Shown here one piece after another: positions 1 through 9,853 of a stretch of 64,000 nucleotides of DNA. Below the pieces are notes generated by a model that made no database searches, was not told the origin of the DNA, and was given only the letters and a program-made list of their open reading frames with translations. This stretch comes from CAWHMS01 sp963830495 (lineage in GTDB: Bacteria; Actinomycetota; Actinomycetes; Propionibacteriales; Nocardioidaceae), in the NCBI GenBank assembly GCA_963830495.1, contig CAWHMS010000001.1, forward strand, positions 248,001-312,000, given 5' to 3'. Made by a program: the position numbers and the translations under genes. The number at the start of each line of letters is the position of its first letter. Positions within the stretch are counted from its first letter, which is position 1.

Positions 1-845
1 GTCTCCCGGGGCACCACCACCTCGAAGTCGCCGGTCGGGTCGGCCGCGTCGAGCAGCCGACATTCGCTCGTGGTCCTGGAGTGGGAGTCGACGAGGAGGA
101 ACCGGTCCGACGTCGTACGCGAGATCGAGGTCCAGAAGCGGTCGTCAGCCTCGTGGTGGACCATTACGTCGGCTGCGGCGTCGGCGCCGAGGGCGTGCCG
201 CCAGATCTTGTCCGGGCGCCAGCTGTCATCGACGGTGGAGTAGAAGAGATGGGTGCCGTCGGCGGACCAGGTCACCCCGCCCACCGTGTTGGCGATCGTG
301 TCGGACAGCAGCTCACCGGTGCGCAGATCCTTGACCACGACGGTGTAGCGCTCGTCGCCGACGACGTCGGTCGAGTAGGCCACCAGGGTCTCGTCCAGGG
401 TCACCGAGAAGGCGCCGAGTCGGAAGAACTCCTGCCCTTCGGCGAGCTCGTTGCCGTCGACCAGCACCTCTTCGCCCGGTATGTCGACACCGGGCTCCAG
501 GACCGGCGGGGTCCAGTCGTCAGCGCCCGCCTTCGTGCGGCAGATCAGGGCGTACTGCTGCCCCTCGACGGTGCGCTGGTAGTACCACCAACCGCCGGAG
601 CGGCTCGGGACCGAGAGATCGGTCTCCTGGGTGTGGGCCTTGATCTCGCCGAAGATCGCCTCGCGCAGATCCGCCAGGTGTGCGGTGCTCGCCGCGGTGT
701 AGGCGTTCTCCGCCTCCAGATACGCACGGGTCTGCTCGCTGTCCTTGTCCCTGAGCCACTCGTAGCTGTCGATGAACGTGTCACCGTGATGGGCGCGCTC
801 GGTGGGGATCTGGGCTGCGACGGGAGGGGTGGGGGAGTCACTCAC
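1..845 (-). CDS. ptrB: Oligopeptidase B (prolyl oligopeptidase family S9), N-terminal part, cut by the window edge
   Basis: This is a cytosolic serine peptidase expected to cleave short peptides after basic residues. About 281 residues are visible. They include the YEWLRDKDSEQTRAYLEAE segment near residue 28 and GGWWYYQR near residue 88, both typical of the oligopeptidase B N-terminus. These are followed by propeller blades such as FSVTLDETLVAYSTD and GGVTWSADG. The catalytic Ser/Asp/His domain lies beyond base 1. The GTG start at 845 is chosen because it gives the usual short leader before the first conserved block. It overlaps the end of the upstream MFS gene by 8 bp, so the two are probably translated together with arsR. 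Family assignment is firm; catalytic integrity cannot be seen. Confidence 0.88.
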   Translation of the reverse strand, partial: MSDSPTPPVAAQIPTERAHHGDTFIDSYEWLRDKDSEQTRAYLEAENAYTAASTAHLADLREAIFGEIKAHTQETDLSVPSRSGGWWYYQRTVEGQQYALICRTKAGADDWTPPVLEPGVDIPGEEVLVDGNELAEGQEFFRLGAFSVTLDETLVAYSTDVVGDERYTVVVKDLRTGELLSDTIANTVGGVTWSADGTHLFYSTVDDSWRPDKIWRHALGADAAADVMVHHEADDRFWTSISRTTSDRFLLVDSHSRTTSECRLLDAADPTGDFEVVVPRE

Positions 846-2090
846 GAGGCGACACACTAGCCGCCGGTTCCGGCGCAACGCGACCGAGATTCCGCACGGA
901 GGGGGAGAGCAGCGTCGACAGGGCGATGAGCACATAGACGACAGCCGACATGATGAGCACGTCCTGGGCGTCGAAGATCTCCGCCAGCGGACCGTAGGCC
1001 ACCTGCCCGACCGGGATCGCGACGAACGAGCCGAACGCGTCGTACGACGCAACCCGGGACAGCACTTCGTTCGGCACGTGCTCGTGGTACGCCGTCTGCC
1101 AGCCGATCGAGAAGACCTCGACGCCGCAGCCGGCGATGAAGGACAGCAGCATGAGGGGCGCAAGCACAGGGTCGAGCCCGAGCAGCAGCATGGGTGGCGC
1201 GAAGGCGCACATCCCGATCATGCCGGCTCGGACCGGCCGCTCGAGCCGCCAGCGCATCATGACGACCGTCATGACGAGCAGCCCCGCCGCCTCGGCGCTC
1301 AGCACCCAGCCCCAGCCGCGCACCCCGATGGTGTCCTCGGCGACAGTCGGCCCAAGGATGAACCAAGCCCCGGCGTGGAGGCGTTCATCAGGCCGAAGGC
1401 CAGCACGACCACCCACACCCACTGCATCGAGGTGAAGACGGACCACCCTTCGCGGAGGTCGCGCCACATTGACGGAGCCGCGAGCCGCTCCCGGGCGAGG
1501 GCGGCCGGCAGCTTCATCCTGGCCATGCACCAGGCGGCCAGCGCCCAGGTGGCGGCGTCGAGGAGCAGCGCCCAGCCGGACCCCACGACCACGACGAGGA
1601 GCGCGCCGATCGTCGGCCCGAGGACGGCGAGGCCGTTGCGCGAGAAGCCGAGCATCGCGTTGGCCTGCTGGATGTGGGTGCGCGGCACCACCTGGGGTAC
1701 GACGCCCTGCATGGCCGGGAAGGTGAAGGCGCTGACGGTGCCGTTGAGCGCCTCGAGGGCGACGATCATCCACAGCTCCGCGGAGCCGGTGAGCAGCAGT
1801 ACCGCCACCGCGGCCTGGGTGACGGCGGAGAGGTAATGCGAGATCTGCATGACCGCCGACCGGGAGAACCGGTCCGCGACGACACCCCCCACCAGCAGGA
1901 ACACGACCATCGGGACGCTGCGCGCCGCCAGCACCAGCCCGAGCGCACTGGCGGAGTCGGTGAGGTCGAGGACGGCGAAGGTCAGTGCGATGGGCGCGAT
2001 CGTCGAGCCGAGCACCGAGATCGACCGGCCGGTGTAGTACCAGGCGAAGCGGGCGTCCCGCAGCGGCATGAGCGCGTCGGGCAGTCTCAC
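838..2090 (-). pseudogene. MFS transporter (exporter type) with one frameshift
   Basis: This is a twelve-helix-type major facilitator protein of about 417 residues, in two frames. The N-terminal half begins at a GTG (2090) that overlaps the arsR stop as GTGA, and reads to FGLMNAS near 1378. The C-terminal half resumes with AGAWFILGPTVAEDTIG one frame over and runs to the stop at 838. Restoring one C (tcc-cac-gcc) near 1375 rejoins the protein exactly. The conserved A-motif-like segment GGVVADRFSRSAVMQ is present. Being next to arsR suggests an efflux pump under its control. Either this is a recent inactivating deletion or an error in the sequence. Nothing else in the gene looks decayed. Confidence 0.8.
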
Positions 2091-2683
2091 GCCTCGCCCT
2101 CGCGCTTGTCGGTGACTTCGGTGTTTGCGTCCGCGCCCGCAGGAGGCTGGGGCTGACTGTCGCGAGCCTGCAACTCGAACAGCATCGCCGTCATGGTGAC
2201 ATGCAGCGTCCCTTCGGTGCGCGGTGGTTGCGCCTCGTCGTGGATCAGCGCCGACGCCTCCTGCACGAGGTCGCGGACCTGCCGCCATACGTCGGCCGTG
2301 ACCCAGGTCTCGACGTCGCTGGTGTACCCGAGACCACCTGGAGCAGCCAGCCGGCTCCGGCGCGTCAGCTCGGTCGCGATGGCCTCGCGGAAGGCATGCC
2401 CCTCCGATGGCGAGGGATGCGCACCGGCAGCCGGCGCACCCTGCCCGGCGTGGCGGCCGTAGCGGTAGCGCTTGGCGACGCCACCGCGGATCTTCTCCTC
2501 ACCGACCTCGGTGATCTGCCCGGCCCTGGCCAGCACCCGCAGGTGGTACGACGCGTTGGCCTGACTGATGTCGAGCTCGCGTGCCACCTCGGAGGCGGAC
2601 ATCGCCGCGCCGGTGAGTAGCGACAGCATCCGGATCCGGAGCGGGTGCGCGATAGCCCGAAGGGAGCTGACCTCCAAAGACAT
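2087..2683 (-). CDS. ArsR-family winged-helix transcriptional regulator
   Basis: This 198-residue protein has an N-terminal winged helix at residues 1-75 (RAIAHPLRIRMLSLLTG, then SASEVARELDISQANASYH as recognition region and VAKRYRY as wing). The rest is an alpha-helical effector or dimerisation part. I see no obvious metal-binding Cys pair, so the effector is probably not arsenite-like. It leads a leftward operon with an MFS exporter and oligopeptidase B. This suggests local repression of an export and peptidase unit. The ATG is favoured because a consensus promoter ends six to seven bases before it, giving a leaderless mRNA. An imperfect inverted repeat across promoter and start codon is the likely operator. 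Confidence 0.85.
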   Translation of the reverse strand: MSLEVSSLRAIAHPLRIRMLSLLTGAAMSASEVARELDISQANASYHLRVLARAGQITEVGEEKIRGGVAKRYRYGRHAGQGAPAAGAHPSPSEGHAFREAIATELTRRSRLAAPGGLGYTSDVETWVTADVWRQVRDLVQEASALIHDEAQPPRTEGTLHVTMTAMLFELQARDSQPQPPAGADANTEVTDKREGEA

Positions 2684-2736
2684 GTTTGGGAGTATGGTCG
2701 CCCTGTCCCCGTACTGTCAAACACTTCTTTGGAGGT
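2670..2736. repeat. 19-bp inverted repeat spanning the arsR promoter and start codon (probable operator)
   Basis: The arms are 2670-2688 and 2718-2736. The left arm, ACCTCCAAAGACATGTTTG, matches the reverse complement of the right arm at 17 of 19 positions, with 11 outer and 6 inner bases exact and a 29-bp spacer. The left arm covers the first codons of arsR and the right arm touches the -35 box. Autorepression through this element is an inference from its position. Confidence 0.6.
2691..2720 (-). promoter_or_regulatory. Leaderless SigA-type promoter of the arsR operon
   Basis: On the minus strand a perfect -35 TTGACA (2720-2715) is followed after 18 bases by a -10 CATACT (2696-2691). The ATG of arsR begins only 7 bases further on, so the transcript should start at or next to the start codon. 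This is seen directly. The start site itself is inferred. Confidence 0.6.
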
Positions 2737-2943
2737 TGGGAGACGTCTTCGCCAGACACGTGTTCGAAATCTGTGCACCACCCTCAACACGCCGTCTGAG
2801 CTGTGGAAACCGACCCCGGCCAGGTCGGGGAACATCAGACCATCCCTGCGACGCGGCAGATCTTCCCCGAACCACGCGCGTGTCGGCAGCCAGGGCCTAT
2901 CCGGGGCACGCCGCAAGAGCGGGTATGCCGCGATAATGGGTCC

Positions 2944-5900
2944 ATGGCAGGCGGCTGGGAGTTCTGGATCGACCGGGGCGGGACGTTCACCGACGTCGTG
3001 GGCCGACGCCCCGACGGCCGGCTCGTCACCCACAAACTGCTGTCGCACAATCCGGGGCGGTACCGGGACGCCGCCGTCGCCGGGATCCGGCCTGCTGCTC
3101 GGTGTCGGCCCGGACGAGCGCGATCCCGGCCGACCGGGTCGATGTCGTCAAGATGGGCACCACGGTCGCCACCAACGCCCTGCTCGAGCGCCGCGGCGAG
3201 CCGACCGTCCTGGTCACACGCGAGGGCTTCTCGGGACGCCCTGCGCATCGCCTACCAGAACCGGCCCCGGATCTTCGACGCGGCAGATCGTGCTGCCCGA
3301 GCTGCTGCACTCGAGCGCGTGATCGAGGTCCCCGAAGAGCGCTCGACGCCCACGGAGGCGTGGTCACGCCGCTCGACAGGCGGCGGTCCCGAGCAGTTGA
3401 AGGCGGCACGCGCCGACGGCTTCCTCAGCGCCGCCGTCGTCCTGATGCACGGCTACCGCCACCCCGGCACGAGCAGCGCATCGGCGCCGTCGCCCGAGCA
3501 GATCGGCTTCACCCAGGTCAGCTGTCCCACGAGGTCAGCCCGCTGATCAAGCTGGTGCCGCGCGGCGACACCACGTCGTGGACGCCTACCTCTCGCCGAT
3601 CCTGCGTCGCTACGTCGACGAGGTCGCAGCGGAGACTCACGGCGTCCGCCTGATGTTCATGCAGTCCAACGGCGGACTGCGCGAGGCGCATCACTTCCGC
3701 GGCAAGGACGCCGATGCTGTCCGGGCCCGCCGGCGGCGTCGTCGGCATGGCCCGCACCGCCGCAGCAGGCCGGGTTCGACCGGGTCATCGGCTTCGACAT
3801 GGGCGGCACATCCACCGATGTGTCGCACTACGCGGGCGAGTTCGAGCGCGAATCGGCACCCAGGTCGCCGGCGTACGGATGCGCGCCCCGATGATGAACA
3901 TCCACACCGTCGCCGCGGGCGGGGGCTCCGTCCTGCACTTCGACGGCCGCCGCTACCGGGTGGGCCCGGACTCAGCCGGCGCCGAGCCCGGGCCGGCCTG
4001 CTACCGGCCGCGGCGGGCCCGCTGACCGTCACGGACGCCAACGTGATGCTCGGCCGGATCCAGCCCGGCTACTTCCCCGCCGTCTTCGGCGACCACGAGG
4101 GCGAGCAGCCCCTCGACGCCGAGACGGTGCGCGAGCGTTCGCCGCGCTCGCCGGCGGAGGTCGCAGGCGAGCGGCACCGCGCAGCCCCGAGGAAGTGGCC
4201 GCCGGGTTCCTGGAGATCGCCGTGCTCAACATGGCCAACGCGATCAAGAAGATCTCCGTCCAGCGCGGCCACGACATCACCCGCTACGCCCTGTCCACCT
4301 TCGGCGGCGCCGGCGGACAGCACGCCTGTGCGGTCGCGGACGCGCTGGGCGTCCACGGTGCTCGTGCCGCCGTTCGCGGGGTGCTCTCCGCGTACGGCAT
4401 GGGCCTTGCGGACGTCACGGCCATGCGCGAGCGGTCGGTGGAGGCGGAGCTGGCGAAGGGCGGTGACGCGCCTCGAGCGACATCTGCGACGAGCTCGCCG
4501 AGCGACCCGCGACGGACTGCGCGACGACAAGGGCGTCCCCGACGAGGCGATAGCGGTGGGCGCGCGGGCGCGTCTCGAGTACGCGGGCACCGACGCCAGC
4601 CTGCCCGGCCACGGTGCGGCACTGGACGAGATGGAGCAGGAGTTCGAGCGGCCTACCGCAGGCCGTTACGCGTTCACCATGCCGACAAGCCGCCATCGTC
4701 GTCGAGGCGGTCTCGGTCGAAGCCGACCGCCGAGACCACGTCACATCCGGCACGAGGTTCCCGCGACCGGACGGACGGGGGGACTGGCCCCGCGCGCCCC
4801 GGGTGCGGATGTACACCGACGAGTGGACCGAGGTGGACCTCTTACCGCCGCGACGACCTGCCCACCGGAGACGCCGTCGACCGGGCCGGCCATCATCGCC
4901 GAGGCCGAATGCGACCACCGTCGTGGATCCCGGCTGGCAGCGCCGCGCGTCACAGAGCACGACCACCTGATGCTGACGCGCACCAGTCCCCGGCCCGGCA
5001 GGACGACGTCGGCACCGAGGTGGACCCGGTCATGCTCGAGCTGTTCAACAACCTCTTCATGTCGATCGCCGAGCAGATGGGCGTGCGGCTGCGAGACACC
5101 GCCCACTCGGTCAACATCAAGGAGCGGCTCGACTTCTCGTGCGCCCTCTTCGACGCCGAGGGCAACCTGATCGCCAACGCGCCCCACATGCCCGTCCACC
5201 TGGGCTCGATGGGGGAGTCGATCAAGGAGGTGCATCGCCGCGAAACGGGGGAGCATGCGACCCGGCGACGCCTACGTGATCAACGACCCCTACCACGGCG
5301 GCACCCATCTGCCCGACATGACCGTCGTGACGCCGGTGTTCGACCCGGCAGGCGAGCACATCCTCTTCTACGTCGCCTCCCGCGGCCACCACGCCGAGAT
5401 CGGCGGCATCACCCCGGGCTCGATGCCCGCGTTCAGCACGCACGATCGACGAGGAGGGCGTGCTGTTCGACAACTGGCTGCTCGTCCGGGACGGCCGGAT
5501 GCGGGAGCAGGAGACGCTGGAACATGCTGACGAGTGGGCGCGTACCCGACCCGCGACCCGGAGAACAACCTGGCCGACCTGCGCGCCAGCTCGCCGCCAA
5601 CGAGAAGGGCGTCGGCCGAACTCGGCGGATGGTCGACGAGTTCGGGCTCGACGTGGTCCACGCTTACATGGGCCACGTGCGGCAGAACGCCGAGGAGGCG
5701 GTGCGTCGGGTCATCTCGGCCCTGCGCGACGGCAGTTACCGCTACGAGCTCGACACCGGCGCCGTCATCGAGGTGGCGGTGCGCGGTGGACCACGAGGCG
5801 CGGAGCGGCGCACATCGACTTCACCGGTACCTCGCCGCAGCAGCCGGGCAACACCAATGCGCCCACATCGGTGGTGATGGCCGCGGTGCTTTACGTGTTC

Positions 5901-6563
5901 CGGACACTGGTCGACGACGACATCCCACTCAACGCCGGCTGCCTCCAGCCGATCGAGGTGACGATCCCGGAGGGCTGCATGCTCGCGCCACGGCACCCCG
6001 CGGCAGTTGTGGCCGGCAACGTCGAGACGTCGCAGGCGGTGACCGGAGCGCTGTACGCCGCACTGGGCGCCCAGGCCGAGGGGTCCGGGACGATGAACAA
6101 CCTGACGTTCGGGAACGACCGCTACCAGTACTACGAGACGATCGCGAGCGGGTCGGGGGCAGGAGACGGCTTCGACGGCACAGACGTCGTCCAGACGCAC
6201 ATGACCAACTCCCGGCTGACCGATCCCGAGGTGCTCGAGTGGCGGTTCCCGGTGCGGCTGGACAGCTACGAGATCCGCCGGGGAAGCGGCGGTGACGGGC
6301 CGCTGCTGCGGCGGCTCCGGAGGTCGGCCGGCGGCTCCGCTTCCTCGAGCCGATGACCGCGACGATCCTGAGCAGCCACCGCCGGGTCGCCGCCGTACGG
6401 GATGGCCGGGGGTGGTTCCGGGGCGCTCGGCGCGCAGTGGATCGAGCGCGCCGACGGCACGGTCACCGAGGTGGCCGGTCGCGACTCCGTCGAGGTCGGC
6501 GCAGGGGACCTGCTCGTCGTCGAGACCCCTGGCGGCGGCGGGTACGGAGCCTCCCAGACCTGA
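2944..6563 (+). pseudogene. Hydantoinase/5-oxoprolinase (HyuA-HyuB fused type) with about thirty frameshifts
   Basis: Read through all three frames, this is a full-length ATP-dependent 5-oxoprolinase-like protein of about 1,206 residues. The start is ATG 2944 (WEFWIDRGGTFTDVVG) and the end is VVETPGGGGYG with stop at 6561. The HyuA half shows VVKMGTTVATNALLERRG, VLMHGYRHP, FMQSNGG, GFDMGGTSTDVS and FGGAGGQHACA. The HyuB half shows MLELFNNLF, INDPYHGGTHLPDM, FTGTSPQQPGN and GNVETSQ. The product would hydrolyse 5-oxoproline or a hydantoin ring. The frame changes every 30-150 bases between about 3085 and 5815, by +1 and -1 steps, while residues between shifts stay well conserved. From about 5815 to 6290 it is intact. 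No functional protein can be made from this sequence as given. Confidence 0.85.
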
Positions 6564-6616
6564 CGGGCGACCCGAACGCGGGATCGGCAGCCGTCCTGAG
6601 CGTCGCAGTGCGCGCC

Positions 6617-7018
6617 TCAGCGCCGGCTGCGCGACACGTGCCAGAGCCACGCCAGGCCGAGGAGGGGCAGCACCAGCGGCACGAAACCGTAGCCCTGCCC
6701 GTACGTCGACCACACCGTCGCGTCGGGAAACAGGTCAGGATCCAGCACGGTGAGCGTCCCAACCGTGAGCACGCCGACCAGCTCCACCAGCACCGCCACC
6801 CAGGCCACCCGGGTCGCGACCGGGCCGCCGCGCGCCAGCGAGACGGTGGCGACGATGTAGACGAGGGCCGCGAACAGCGAGAGCAGGTATGCCAGCGGCG
6901 CCTCGTCGAAGTCGGTCGCAAGCTGCACCGTGGACCGGGCCGTCGCCGAGATGGCGAAGACGGCGTACACGGCGACCAACAGCCGCCCGGGCCCGGTGTT
7001 GGTGGCGGCCTCAGGCAC
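6617..7018 (-). CDS. Small integral membrane protein, function unknown
   Basis: This 133-residue protein has about four hydrophobic segments: LLVAVYAVFAISATAR, LLSLFAALVYIVATVSLA, VAWVAVLVELVGVLTVG and VPLVLPLLGLAWLWHV. It ends in a basic tail. It resembles the short conserved membrane proteins common in actinobacterial chromosomes. I do not recognise a named function. Its start overlaps the stop of the upstream membrane-protein gene by 8 bp. It is therefore probably the third gene of a leftward unit with dinB and that neighbour. Confidence 0.7.
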   Translation of the reverse strand: MPEAATNTGPGRLLVAVYAVFAISATARSTVQLATDFDEAPLAYLLSLFAALVYIVATVSLARGGPVATRVAWVAVLVELVGVLTVGTLTVLDPDLFPDATVWSTYGQGYGFVPLVLPLLGLAWLWHVSRSRR

Positions 7019-7376
7019 CCGGGGCCATCCAGACCTGGTGGGACCGCAGCACCAGTGCGGCGATCGTGACGCCGGCGAGCACGAGGACCGCCGTCCCCCA
7101 GCGGGACTTCTCCGCCACGGCCCACACCACGGCGATCGGCAGGATCAGGACGGTGGTGAGCAGGTAACCGACGAACGTCGCCGTCTCCACCTCCCGGTCC
7201 GATACGCCGAGGGCGACCAGCCCAGCCACGAGCTGGGCGAGCAGCAGCACCTCGAGCGTCGCCAGCCCGTAGAAGAGCGGATTGTCGAGCGCCCGCTCGC
7301 TGGCGGTGTAGTAGCCGGCCCAGGCGGCAGCGCCGAGTGCCAGCGCGATCAGCACCCAGGTCGTCAGGTCGGTCAC
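7011..7376 (-). CDS. Small integral membrane protein, function unknown
   Basis: This 121-residue protein has four predicted membrane segments: WVLIALALGAAAWAGYY, LLLAQLVAGLVALGV, FVGYLLTTVLILPIAVVWAV and AVLVLAGVTIAALVL. The GTG start at 7376 is preceded by GAGAGG at a good distance and lies 12 bp after the dinB stop. The downstream gene is another small membrane protein, and the pair may act together. No catalytic motif is visible, and I cannot assign a role. Confidence 0.72.
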   Translation of the reverse strand: MTDLTTWVLIALALGAAAWAGYYTASERALDNPLFYGLATLEVLLLAQLVAGLVALGVSDREVETATFVGYLLTTVLILPIAVVWAVAEKSRWGTAVLVLAGVTIAALVLRSHQVWMAPGA

Positions 7377-7388
7377 CGGACGATCCTC

Positions 7389-8756
7389 TCAGGGCACGGC
7401 GTCGACAGCGGCCTCGGCATCCGCCTCCGGCTCCACCCGCCTCGGCCGCAGGTCGGGGTCGTCCGCGGGGAACGTGCGGACCGGCCCGGCCGGTGTCTCG
7501 GCCGTCTCGAAGCGGACGGTGACCCGGCCGAGACCGGCACCCCAGACCCAGCCCGGCCCGTGCTCCGAGTGCTCCACGTCCATCCCCGGCCGCCAGCCCG
7601 AGCCGTGCCGCGGGCGAGCCCCCGCAGTCAGCGCCTCGTGCTCGAGCGGTACGTCGTCCGAGCCCTCCTCGTCGTCACCGAACAGGTCCTCCTGCACCCA
7701 GTCCACCAGGCCCGACACCCCCACGCCGAGCAGTCGGACGCCCCCGGAGGTGTCCATCTCGGCCAGCATCGTCCGGGCCAGCCGGCTCACCAGCGCGGGT
7801 CGGTCGGTAGGGCCGGCGAGGGTGGCCGAGCGGCTGTGGGTGCTGAAGTCGTGCAGCCGCACCTTGACCGTGATCGTGCGACCGGAGAGCTTGGCCTTGG
7901 TCAGCCGCGCGCACACCGCCTTCGCATGCCGGTCGACGATCGAGGCGAGCAGCGCCGGCTCCACGAGGTCGTTCTCGAAGGTGTCCTCCACCGAGACCGA
8001 CTTGGTCTCGCGCTCCGCGACCACGAGCCGGTCGTCCTCGGCCCTGGCCAGCGCGTGCAGGCTGCCGCCCTGCGATCGGCCGAGCAGCCGGACCAGCTCC
8101 TCCGGGCTGATCCTCTGGAGCTCGGCAACGGTCTGTACGCCGACACGCCTGAGTCGTTCGGCTGTGGCGGGACCCACTCCTGGGATCACCGTCACCTGCA
8201 TCGGGCGCAGCAGATCCACCTCGCTGCCGGGCGGCACCACCACGAGACCATCCGGCTTGTCGAGGTCACTGGCGATCTTGGCGACGAGCTTCGAGCTGGC
8301 GACCCCTACCGAGGCGGTGAGTCCTCCGGTGGCATCGTGCACCGCCTCCTTGAGCTCGGCTCCGATCCGGGCCGCCTCCTCGACCGACAGCTCCGGGCCG
8401 GCAGGGGAGGCGGCCAGGTCGACGTACGCCTCGTCGAGCGAGAGCGGCTCAACCAACGGCGAGAGGGCGTGCATCTCGGCCATCACCGCGCGACTCGTCG
8501 CGGTGTACGCGTCGACGCGACCGCTCAAGAAGGCGGCGTGCGGACACCGTGCTCTGGCCTCTGCCGTCGACATGGCCGAGCGGACGCCGTACCGACGTGC
8601 CTCGTACGACGCCGTCGCCACCACGCCGCGCTGGCCCACCCCTCCCACCACGACCGGCTTGCCTCGCAGAGAGGGCTTGTCCCTCTGCTCGACGGCGGCG
8701 AAGAAGGCATCGAGATCGAGGTGGAGGATCGACGCCCGGTTACGCACAGGCTCCAT
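7389..8756 (-). CDS. dinB: DNA polymerase IV (Y-family translesion polymerase)
   Basis: The product is a Y-family polymerase of about 455 residues. Palm motifs are plain: ILHLDLDAFFAAVEQ holds the first catalytic Asp, SLDEAYVDL holds the Asp-Glu pair, and YEARRYGVRSAM is the finger segment. The HhH region reads VIPGVGPATAERLRRVGV, and the little-finger domain follows. Beyond that is an extra C-terminal stretch of about 100 residues containing GMDVEHSEHGPGWVWGAGLG, which resembles the small Tudor/SH3-like tail of UvrD/PcrA. LVDWVQEDLFGDD could contain the sliding-clamp peptide. The ATG at 8756 is preferred to an upstream GTG (8798), since it sits just before the conserved start. Confidence 0.93.
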   Translation of the reverse strand: MEPVRNRASILHLDLDAFFAAVEQRDKPSLRGKPVVVGGVGQRGVVATASYEARRYGVRSAMSTAEARARCPHAAFLSGRVDAYTATSRAVMAEMHALSPLVEPLSLDEAYVDLAASPAGPELSVEEAARIGAELKEAVHDATGGLTASVGVASSKLVAKIASDLDKPDGLVVVPPGSEVDLLRPMQVTVIPGVGPATAERLRRVGVQTVAELQRISPEELVRLLGRSQGGSLHALARAEDDRLVVAERETKSVSVEDTFENDLVEPALLASIVDRHAKAVCARLTKAKLSGRTITVKVRLHDFSTHSRSATLAGPTDRPALVSRLARTMLAEMDTSGGVRLLGVGVSGLVDWVQEDLFGDDEEGSDDVPLEHEALTAGARPRHGSGWRPGMDVEHSEHGPGWVWGAGLGRVTVRFETAETPAGPVRTFPADDPDLRPRRVEPEADAEAAVDAVP

Positions 8757-8828
8757 CCTGCCCGAGCGCAGTCCACAGATCAGGGCGATCCGGGCCACGC
8801 CGTCGACCGCGTCGGCAACCCTCGGCAG

Positions 8829-9833
8829 ATGCCGAAGCGATCACACCCCCAGCGGGCGGCACGCCGCGGCGCCGCCCAGCCCGTCACCACCGTGCGCAGC
8901 CCGGCGGACACGCTTGCGCTGGTGCCGTACCTGTTCGGGTTCACGCCGCACGAGAGCCTCGTTGTCATCTCCCTGACCGGTCCCCGACAGCGTTTCGGGC
9001 CGACCTTTCGCCTCGACCTGCCGCCGCCCGAGCACCGCACCCTGCTGACCTGCCAGGTGCTCGACCTCGTCCGGCGACATCGGTACCGATCCGTGCTGGT
9101 GGCCGTCTTCAGCGCAGAGCCGGAGCGCGCCGATCCATGGATAGCCCAGGTGCTCGACGGCCTCGACGATGCCGGGGTGAGGGTCGCCGGCGCGTTCCGA
9201 GGAGACGGCTCGCGATGGTGGTCCTACCTGTGCGACGACCCGACCTGCTGCGGCCCGGACGGCACCGCGTACGATGTCCAGGCCTCTCCCGCAGCGGCAG
9301 ACGCCGTCCTCGCGGGGCTCGCGAAGGCGCCTGACAGGGAGGCGCTGCGGGCGCAGTTCGAGCCTGATGACGGCACGTCTCGGCAGGCTGTCGCGGTCGC
9401 ACTGGCCGAGCTGCGCAACGGGGAGCGAGCCCGTGGCCCCGTGGCCGCCCCGATGACGGTGCCCGAGGTGAGGCGGCTGATCCCGCTACTGCTGTCGGGC
9501 CTCGAGCTCTCGGCCGGCGAGCAGGCACTGCTGCTGCTGAGCCTGCTGGAGGTGCAGGTCAGGGACGAGGTCTGGGGCTCGATGCGGCGCGAGACCGCCG
9601 CCCAGCATCTCGAGGTGTGGAGTGCACTCACGCGGGTGGCGCCCGATGATCTGCTGGCGCCGGTGGGGTCCCTGGCTGCATTCGCGGCTTGGCTCAGGGG
9701 GAGCGGAGTGCTCGCGGCGCATGCGGTCGAACGCGTCCTCGACGTACACCCCGACTACTCGATGGCCCGGCTGCTGCAGCGCGCGCTCGATGGTGCAGTC
9801 GACCCTCGCACCTGGACCTTCGAGGACCCCTGA
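8829..9833 (+). CDS. DUF4192 family protein
   Basis: This 334-residue protein belongs to an actinobacterial family of unknown function. Typical features are the opening TTVRSPADTLALVPYLFGF, then PHESLVVISL near residue 40, and later LLLSGLELSAGEQALLLLSL and a C-terminal region with HPDYSMARLLQRAL. No signal peptide or membrane segment is seen. It is divergent from dinB with 72 bp between the starts. The family is often found beside dinB or sigA-region genes in actinobacteria. The start is ATG 8829; earlier in-frame codons extend into dinB and are unlikely. Confidence 0.8.
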   Translation: MPKRSHPQRAARRGAAQPVTTVRSPADTLALVPYLFGFTPHESLVVISLTGPRQRFGPTFRLDLPPPEHRTLLTCQVLDLVRRHRYRSVLVAVFSAEPERADPWIAQVLDGLDDAGVRVAGAFRGDGSRWWSYLCDDPTCCGPDGTAYDVQASPAAADAVLAGLAKAPDREALRAQFEPDDGTSRQAVAVALAELRNGERARGPVAAPMTVPEVRRLIPLLLSGLELSAGEQALLLLSLLEVQVRDEVWGSMRRETAAQHLEVWSALTRVAPDDLLAPVGSLAAFAAWLRGSGVLAAHAVERVLDVHPDYSMARLLQRALDGAVDPRTWTFEDP

Positions 9834-9853
9834 CGGCGCCACCACGGGGTCGC

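Noticed and set aside
2944..6563. Programmed frameshifting as explanation of the broken hydantoinase
   Set aside because: Around thirty shifts in both directions without slippery sites cannot be translated; error or mutation is far more likely.
6930..8828. A rightward extension of the DUF4192 frame for more than 600 codons upstream
   Set aside because: It runs antisense through dinB and a membrane protein gene; the true start is near 8829 where family residues begin.
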